This document shows positions 56,421 through 64,000 of a DNA stretch of 64,000 bases, piece by piece (positions within the stretch are counted from its first letter, which is position 1; each line of letters opens with the position of its first letter). The notes under the pieces were generated by a model. The model ran no database searches, was not told the DNA's origin, and was given only the letters and a program-made list of their open reading frames with translations. Source of the DNA: Lantana camara (lineage: Eukaryota > Streptophyta > Magnoliopsida > Lamiales > Verbenaceae). Location: the NCBI GenBank assembly GCA_037501455.1, contig CM074858.1:15860501-15924500 (forward strand). The letters are read 5' to 3'. The position numbers were made by a program, and so were the translations under genes.

Positions 56421-58449
56421 AATCAAGCTAATGTATAAAAGTGTCAGATTTCTTTCTGAATTAGGGAAATCATGTAATTGGCTGAATGTCAAAGATGTAT
56501 ATCTAAGAAAGCATTTGTGAACAATTGTTTTCTTTACCTGACATGTAAACCTTATCTTGTCCTCCCACATCCCAGACTATCAAATTTGGGTAGATTTATT
56601 TATAAATAATTACGGCGACACCCCCTCGAATGAAAAAATCATCAACTATGATGGATAATATCCTAACATTAACTTCAGTCCTTTGATATGTAGATGGATA
56701 ATATTCCTTCACATAGGAGATGGATGTATAATAAGACTTACCCTACTCGTGGCGGCCTAAATCTAGAATTTATAGAAGGGGTTGAATCTTTTATAGAATA
56801 TGCAAAATGGTTTGAAGCATTTAGAACAGAAGGTGTTATTCAATGTCCATGTGTTAAATGTTTAAGGAAATGGGACTTCTTATCACCTGCTACCATTACA
56901 CGACATTTGTATTCACATGGGTTTAAGCCAAATTGTTGGTATTGGACCGATCATGGGGAGGTAGCTCCTAGTGAAGAGATTACACCAAATTTCGGTTATG
57001 CAGCCGCGAGTACGAGTCATGAAGGACATGTAGATCCTTTAAGTATGTATGTTGAAATGTGTATTGATGCGGTGAGACAAGATATGCCAACTAGTGAAAA
57101 TCAAGAACCAAATAGGGGTTCCAACGTTGGGAGGGAGTCAGAAAATTATCATGAGTTGCCTAATGCAGAAACTCAAAAGTTTTTTGATCTGTTGAGGGAT
57201 TTTAACAAACCGGTGTGGTCTGGCTTCGATATATACTCACCATTATCTGTTTCTTCAAGATTAATGAGTATTCAAAATGATTACAATGTGCCACATGATG
57301 CTATGGATGAGCTCATACAGTTGATTTCAGAATTACTACCACTCGAACACACTGTTCCTAATAATTTTTACGAAACACAAAAGTTGGTGAAGAAGCTTGG
57401 GTTGGTTAGTATAAGAATTGATTGTTGTGTCAATGGTTGCATGTTGTATTACAAAGGTGATGAAAACCTTCTGGAGTGTAAGTTTTGTGGTGCCCCTAGA
57501 TATGAAACAAGTGAAGACAGAGGGAGTAAAGGTAGAAGAAAACAAGTTCCTGTCAAATCTATGCACTATTTGTCTCTTATACCTCGATTAAAGAGGCTCT
57601 ATGCGTTAATGAGCTCAGCCCCGTATATGAGATGGCATGCTGAGAATCGTCGGCCTGACGAGGTCATGTGTCATTCTTCTGATGGAAAAGCTTGGAAGCA
57701 CTTTGATCAATGTCACCCCGAGTTTGCCAATGAGCCTAGGAATGTGAGGCTTGCTTTGTGTGCTGATGGTTTTACTCCTTATTCTCAATCAGCTGCATCA
57801 TACTCTTGTTGGCCAGTAATTGTAACGCCTTATAATTTACCTCCAGAGATGTGTATGACGATGCCGTACATGTTTCTAACATGTATAATTCCTGGGCCTA
57901 AAAATCCAAAGCAAAACATTGACGTATATCTGCAACCGTTGATTGATGAATTGAAAGAGTTATGGGATCTTGGTGTGATGACATACGATGCATCAACGAA
58001 TCAAAATTTTCTAATGAAGGCTGCATTGATGTGGACTATTAATGATTTTCCAACTTATGGTATGTTATCAGGCTGGGGCACTGCTGGTAGACTGGCATGT
58101 CCCTATTGTATGGGTGATAGTAAGGCATTTTATTTGAAAAATGGTCGAAAACAAAGCTGGTTTGATTGTCATCGACAGTTTTTGGATATAGATCATTCTT
58201 ACCGAAGGAATAAAATCAATTTTAAGAAGAATCGTACTGAGCATGATCATCCACCTCCTAAGTTGAATGGACATGAAATTTGGGAACAGGTTTGTGAATT
58301 TCCCAAAGTTACAGAACATCCCAACGAGTTAAGGATTTCAGGTAGTGGTGTGCAACATAATTGGAAGAAACAAAGTATATTCTGGGAATTACCTTATTGG
58401 AAGGATAATTTAATCCGTCATAATTTAGATGTGATGCATATAGAAAAGA

Positions 58450-61061
58450 ATATCTGTAGCACCCCTATACGTAGAGATGCCACACCCCCGCACTATAGGC
58501 CGATCCACATATGAAATGGATAATCCGTACATGAACTAACCTATAGCGAACGGGTGACAAGTAAAAGGAAAAGGCTAGCTAGGCGGGACTATACCCCAAA
58601 GTAATACGAAACCAATACATAAAAGTTAAAAGCGGAAGCACCACTATCGGTATGTATAGGTACCATATTACACCCAAGTCATATTTAGTAATAAGTACCA
58701 CATTAACTATCAATACATTATCATCTTCTCTATAATATACATGTCCCAAAAGTAATCAAAATGTAATAACAATGACAATAACATGATATTCCAAAAGTGC
58801 TATACATGAAAGACAGGATGCTAGACTCGGCAGAATGAAAACCTAACTCGACTCCCGCCTAGCACGACCGAGTACCTGAAAGGTGGAGGCGTCAGTCTGT
58901 GAAGACCGAGTGAGGGGCATAAATATATATAAACACAAGTAACAAACATGCTATAATCTCGGGTAATGCTTATATGTTATAAGTAATACAAGTTCAAGAA
59001 TAAAGCACACATCGCGCGAGATTACAACTATCAAGTTTAATCAGTTTATTTAATAAATTTCATGCTATCAATCAGTGGCCCCTGGCGAGTAAGGGCAATT
59101 CTCCAACCTTGGACCAATAGTGAATCATTACATGCTAATTTAATTATCATGTGATCATGCAATTCATTTATAGTGTACACGTATCCATATCATGAACTCC
59201 TTTACTCCGGGTGATGGTGGGTTTGCAAAGCCCTAACCATCCATGCTACGTACGTCGGGAACACGACTCCCACGTACGGGATTCCTTCCTCCACCAACCT
59301 CCTGGTGGATTCAGGGGTTATCCCAATGTTGAGGGGTGTGCAGAGTTACCTGTCATCCCTATGCTTTCCCGGTTGGCTCATAGACATACCCTTGGGCCCA
59401 AAGTGCTATCATGCTACTCGCTACTAAATAATCACGATATAATTAGAATACATGCTTTGCTTTGCATGATCATGCTGTTAATCAAACTACATGCATTGCT
59501 TTGCATGAGCCTGATTTGCTTGAAACCACTTTAAAAGTTTGGAAACGATTATAAGAAAATATATGAATACCTTTTTGGCTTAAAAGTTCACATAAAGGTT
59601 ATAGGGTTCTATATAACTAATAATTAAACCTCACCTTTACCGACAAAATATAAGTTGGACACGGCCTACAGGGCTTGCTCCTCGTCCCGTGGAAGCTGGT
59701 CTGTGCAAGAAATACGTGTACACGTGAGACATGACTCTAAATGGACCAAATATGACGAACGGCGAAAATGCAACGAGATGACGAGCAATGAACAATGTGG
59801 CATGAAATTATCTTGTTTTGACATGTATTCAATCATATAATAGCAATTTGGGATCAAAGAATGCATTGGATCAACATGCTAAAAATTGAATTTTATGCAG
59901 AAAGTTTTCTTCTGTCAGACGTGTGGGAACGGCCGTTCCGGCTTCCCTTTGAAAATGGGAAGGGCCGTTCCCAGGCCTTCCAAAAACGCGCCAATGATTT
60001 TAATTTTGAAAATGCGTTGAAGCTGGGAACGGCCCTTCCGGCACGCAGGCCAAAATGGGAACGGCCGTTCCCAAGTTCGCCGGCCCTTTGTAATTTAAAA
60101 GAGTGGGAACGACCGTTCCCATAATGCCTTGAGGCGGGAATGGCCGTTCCCGGTTTCTGCAACTGAAAAACAGAGCAGAAACAGGGGATGGCTACGGGAA
60201 ACATTAACAAAGCACCAAAGTCTCATGTTTTTCTCAATAAACCAATAATTTCTGGTAATATGCAGGCATACAAGTTCAAGATATGAAATTATATCAATTA
60301 AACACCTAAAACATGATATATCACCAAGAATCATAACTTCAAGTTCATGCACATATATTCACATAACCTCAAATTTTGGGAAGAATTCATGCTATAATTC
60401 AAGACATAATCAAGTAATCATGCTTCACTTATCAAATAATCCATTTAAGCTATAATTCTCAAACCCTACCTATCACATACTTGAGCAAAATCATCAAACC
60501 ATGCACACACCCACCTTGAAATGAAAAGAAATGGAGAAGATAGAGGATGATGATGATTATACTCCAAAGCTGGGATTATTTCTTGGAAAAATCTTGATGA
60601 AAATGATGAAAATCTCTTTCCTTTCTCTTCTTGAATGAACCGAGCAACAAAGAACAATATGTTGGGATATTTTTGGATGAAATGAGATCAAGGAAGCTTG
60701 GAGATGCATATACCGTTACATCCCCTTTTTGAAATATGTGAAATATTCAATTTGCAATCTAATCCCTCAACTTTGAAGTTATGCAATCAAATATGTATAG
60801 TTTTGAAATATGATCAATTAGGTCCTTGAAAAAATTATGCAATTAAGTCCCTAAATTTAAAGAAATAAACATATAGGGATAATTCGGTAATTGAACACTC
60901 TCGGTAGTTATTTCACGTAATAACTATTTTTCCATGACTTGAAATAATTTTCCAATGATATGAATTCATATATTTCGCATAAATAATGCATCATGAATTT
61001 TAATGAAAATGATAATGTAATGTAAGAAATTAATTAATAAAAATCGGGGCGTTACAATATC
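58450..61061 (-). mobile_element. Solo LTR D in TNP2, reverse orientation
   Basis: The LTR 58455-61056 (2602 bp) reads on the minus strand TGTAACGCCCCGATTTTT to GGGTGCTACA and is flanked by the perfect duplication ATATC (58450-58454, 61057-61061). The sequence is of the same family as solo LTR C (shared ends, shared array layout). There is no internal region. It stops the TNP2 frame 20 codons inside the LTR. Confidence 0.95.
59925..60151. repeat. Palindrome array in solo LTR D
   Basis: Dyads begin at 59925, 59957, 60025, 60057, 60105 and 60136, steps of 32, 68, 32, 48 and 31 bp. This is the mirror image of the layout in solo LTR C (32, 47, 32, 67, 32), as expected for the opposite orientation. 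The one at 60057-60072 is a perfect 16-bp palindrome. Confidence 0.93.
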
Positions 61062-63027
61062 TTTGACAACATCTTTAACATGGTGATGGACATTTCAGGG
61101 AAAACCAAAGATAATGTGAACTCACGTATGGATATGAAGGAGTTGTGTCGGCGACCTAAATTAGAACTAGTGCCTAAGGGTAATGGACGCTGGGTAAAAC
61201 CAAAGGCTAAGTATGCATTAACATTGGAGCAAAAAAGAATAATATGTGAGTGGATAAAACAACTCCGCATGCCTGATGGTTATTCATCAAATTTGTCACG
61301 ATGTGTTGATACACAACATGCTAAGATACATGGGATGAAGAGTCATGACTGTCACATTTTTATGGAGCAACTGTTACCTATTGCCTTTAGAGAATTGCCT
61401 GATGAGATATGGAAACCGCTGGCTGAATTAAGTAAATTTTTCAAGGACTTATGTTCAAGTACGCTGAGGCATGCCGATCTTGATCAAATGGAAAAAAAAT
61501 ACCAATTATTTTGTGTAAACTTGAGAGAGTCCCCCCCCCCCCCAGCATTCTTTGATGTAATGGAGCATTTGCCGATTCATTTGATCGAAGAAGCGCGTAA
61601 TGGAGGGCCTGTACAATTTAGGTGGATGTATCCCTTTGAAAGGTAAAAAGAATTATTTATTATCTTATATAATAATCATTAACTTAAATGAACAAAATTA
61701 TCTTCTACTCGATACAGATTCCTTGGAAAGATAAAGAAAACGGTTAAAAATAAAGCTAGAGTTAAGGGTTCTATTTGCAAGGCGTACTTACGACGTGAAA
61801 CTGCCCATTTTTGCTCCTTCTATTTTCAATCTCATGTTCGTTCCATGAGAACAAAGGTGGTAAGGAATGATGATGGTGGTATTGATGACTCAAATCCAGA
61901 AATGTGCAGTATTTTCCACCAGGCAGGGCGTGCTTCCGGTGCATGTAGTGCTCGCTTTTTGGATGATAAAGAGTACAAATCTGCTACAAATCATGTCTTA
62001 TTGAATGGTGATGCGATCCAAACTTTCTTGGAGTAAGTTAGAGAGGTTAATTAATTTATTACATGAAACTGAATCAAGTGATAATTATAACAAACTTTCA
62101 TGCATACTTATGAACTTTGTAGTTTCTTTACTGAGGAGTTTAGGATTGGCCAGATAGACGGGAGCAGTCGAGTGGATGACGAATTTGCAGGATTGTTAAA
62201 AAATTACGTAAGTAAATCTGTCAACGAATCAATTTTTAAACAATTACTATTGTAAGAAATATATTTAATTTAACTTTATACAAGTGCGTGATCCAAAAAA
62301 TGGAATTAACAATCCATACATACATTATTTATCTTGCGGTCCTCTTCTCAAAGTTAAAACGTGGCCCAAGTATTTTGTCAATAGTTTTAAATTCCACACA
62401 CAGGCTTGGAGTAGTGGAAAGAAGACAATGAATAGTGGGGTCTGGGTCAAAGGTAGCTATGATGAATTTGTTGAAAACGATTATTATGGAATGTTAGATG
62501 AAATTATTGAACTAGAATATCCCGACGAACCAATCAAGAGAGTGGTTCTATTTAAATGTGTGTGGTTTGATCCAACTCCTAATCAAGGAACTCGGATTGG
62601 AGATGCAGAATGCATGACGGTAGAAGTTCGGCGAAGTGGTAAATATAGGAAATATGATCCTTTCATACTTGCCCACGAAGCCCGCCAAGTTTACTTTGTT
62701 CAATATCCGGGTCGTATTAGAAACAAGCAATAATGGTTTGTGGTAATTAAAGCTAAAGCGAGAGAGAGGATAGAAATACAAGAGTCTTTACCAATAGCTT
62801 ATCAAAGTGATGAAGGAATAATGGTAAATATTGTTGCCTCGGATGATAATGTAGGGCATTTGGTTGATCATAATGATAGCTTCGAGGAGGTCGAAGCTGA
62901 ACTACCTAATGATAATAATAACAGTGAAAATGAGGATGGTGAGGAAGAGTTTAACTCTGATCAAAATGATTCTGATGAGGAGCTTAACTCTGATCAATAT
63001 GATGATGATTCGGATTATGACATGTGA

Positions 63028-64000
63028 GGTAAGAAATGTAATTTTCTAACTTGATGTGATCAACATGTCTGTTCTTTGCTTATTAACTTTGACTGGCAAC
63101 GTTACTCACTTCACTTTCTTATTAGCTTTTACGATAATTAGTTACATATATCTTTCAGGATTGCTTACATATATCTTTTGTTTGTGCAGGAACGAGAAAG
63201 AGATTAGTTGTCCAATTTAATAGGAGAAGGTTCTACTTGCTACTGTAAAGGGAAGAGGAGAGATAAGGTAATTAAGCACTTAAATCTGGACTGAACCTGG
63301 CAACTTTTAGGAACTGGTTGGATGTTTAACTTCAGTTTTGTTCTCATTTAATCCTATGTGTTGTTCTTGAATTCTGTGGAAAACTTAATTAAGGTATCAA
63401 TTTCATTAATTTGCTAAGATACTCGAGAGACATAGGAAAAGTTGATGTGATATAATTAGGCATAGGTTGATAGAAGTTGACAAAATTATTTGCCTATTTA
63501 TTAAATATCTAATCTGTAGAAATCTTGGTGAAAATCGAGAAAACTAGTCGTGTGATCATCGTTTTTTTTTTCTAATTTTGGGTTTTACTTGTTAATGATT
63601 TTGATTCTATTCATTTCTGTATATGGGTTTTATTATTCATTTAGTTTCCTTGGAGTATTTAGTTCAGGCTATTCGGGAAAACATGCATATAGTTGGCTTC
63701 TATTCATTTTTCTAAAACTGGTCTTACTGAATCCATTGAAGCTTTGTACAAATGCTAGCATGTTATATTTTTTATTGCAGAAGATGCTACCACTAGCATA
63801 CACAATTTAGATATTTCTAGGTAGTGATCAAAAGAGAAGAAATATCTGACGGTGCATGCATATTTTCAAAGAAAACTGCTGGGAGAAAGGGGTTAATTGA
63901 GCAAAGAGAATAAGATGGTAAATAGATATTGAAACTTGAGATTATCCAGGATTCTTACTCTGCTGTGAAAAAGTAAATCATAAGTATTGTTAGAAAAGAG
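63028..64000 (+). other. CACTA region downstream of TNP2
   Basis: AT-rich sequence with splice-like sites. A second CACTA gene (TNPA-like) would be expected here or further on, but no frame in it can be assigned. No CACTA right end is seen. Confidence 0.4.

Larger units (their letters stand above)
51586..56693 (+). other. CACTA 5' leader and intron region
   Basis: The CT/CCG-rich stretch at 51586-51650 continues the leader at 38740-38838. The rest is T-rich with many GT/AG splice-like sites, as in a long intron-bearing 5' region ahead of TNP2. It contains locally duplicated segments (54516-54830; 56000-56420) and one exon-like pair (52600-52787). The last acceptor-like TATGTAG directly precedes the TNP2 ATG. 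No complete gene is recognised. Confidence 0.5.
56694..63027 (+). pseudogene. CACTA TNP2-type transposase, split by solo LTR D
   Basis: The model is exons 56694-58454, 61062-61642, 61718-62032, 62123-62211 and 62285-63027, in one frame with GT-AG introns, about 1160 codons. Residues about 8-85 are the transposase-associated N-terminal domain (RRWMYNKTYP, CPCVKC, YSHGFKPNCWYWTDHGE). The TNP2 catalytic region lies at about 220-510 ('LALCADGFTPYSQ', 'FPTYGMLSGWGTAGRLACPYC'), a DUF4218 region in exons 2-3 ('CHIFMEQLLPIAFRELP', 'RWMYPFER'), and DUF4216 in the last exon ('VVLFKCVWFD', 'DPFILAHEARQVYFVQ'), with an Asp/Glu-rich tail. The transposase cuts and moves CACTA elements at their ends. Two lesions are seen: solo LTR D after codon 587, and TAA at 62731-62733. 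Removing LTR D and one ATATC leaves the frame in phase. Confidence 0.88.
38176..64000 (+). mobile_element. Large CACTA (En/Spm) transposon, left end and body, open at window end
   Basis: The left terminus, CACTACAAAAAAAC at 38176, is the CACTA end signature. It is followed by subterminal repeats of TTCAGACGAA and TCCGACGAA up to about 38560, the usual transposase-binding array. A leader-like CT-rich stretch follows, which continues on the other side of element B. The TNP2 transposase gene begins at 56694. No matching right end (TTTTGTAGTG) is seen before 64000, so the element continues beyond. After removing nested inserts (element B with solo LTR C, and solo LTR D) at least 10 kb belongs to the CACTA element. 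That the left end and the TNP2 gene belong to one element is inferred from orientation and continuity. Confidence 0.75.

Noticed and set aside
59211..59534. Plus-strand 107-codon frame
   Set aside because: It lies inside solo LTR D, opposite to LTR direction, with no domain.

Overview
The window is nuclear DNA of a flowering plant, most likely a eudicot with a repeat-rich genome. The evidence is GT-AG introns, two typical plant genes (a CASP-like membrane protein and a PADRE/DUF4228 protein), Tekay/Del-type Ty3/Gypsy chromoviruses with initiator-Met tRNA primer sites, a Ty1/Copia element, CACTA, hAT and Mutator-type DNA transposons, a SINE and a plastid-type tRNA relic. No prokaryotic feature is present. 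Most of the window is nested transposable elements; only about three host genes can be supported.

Left nest (1-15334). A decayed Ty1/Copia element on the minus strand (1-4673) and a complete but decayed Ty3/Gypsy element A on the plus strand (4821-15310, LTRs of 2936 bp each) both sit inside an older Gypsy LTR, of which only 4674-4820 and 15311-15334 remain. The Copia body carries a sequence closely resembling plastid trnM-CAU.

Middle, gene-bearing part (15335-38175). In order: a 35-bp tandem repeat; a small GRF zinc-finger gene on the minus strand with one internal stop; a GC-rich island; a Mutator-type MITE with a 9-bp target duplication; a MITE between two 85-bp direct repeats; a solo LTR (E, duplication AACAT) split by a 2.7-kb hAT element that carries a captured two-exon gene fragment; an intact three-exon CASPL5-type gene (23784-25597); another MITE; a SINE; a minisatellite; and an intact single-exon PADRE gene (33911-34402). 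The spacers are AT-rich and hold no gene I can recognise.

Right nest (38176-64000). A large CACTA (En/Spm) element begins at 38176 and runs past the window end. Its 5' region is interrupted by Gypsy element B (38844-51580, duplication TCTCC), whose 5' LTR was itself hit by solo LTR C (39374-42044, duplication TGATG). The CACTA TNP2 transposase gene begins at 56694 and is split by solo LTR D in reverse orientation (58455-61056, duplication ATATC). The order of events read from nesting is CACTA, then B and D independently, then C into B.

The most unusual structure is an array of 14-16-bp palindromes of the GGGAACGGCCGTTCCC type inside every long Gypsy LTR here (A, B, C, D). The palindromes are arranged mostly as pairs 31-35 bp apart, although the surrounding LTR sequence differs between families. 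All coordinates come from reading the sequence by eye; no alignment or database search was run.
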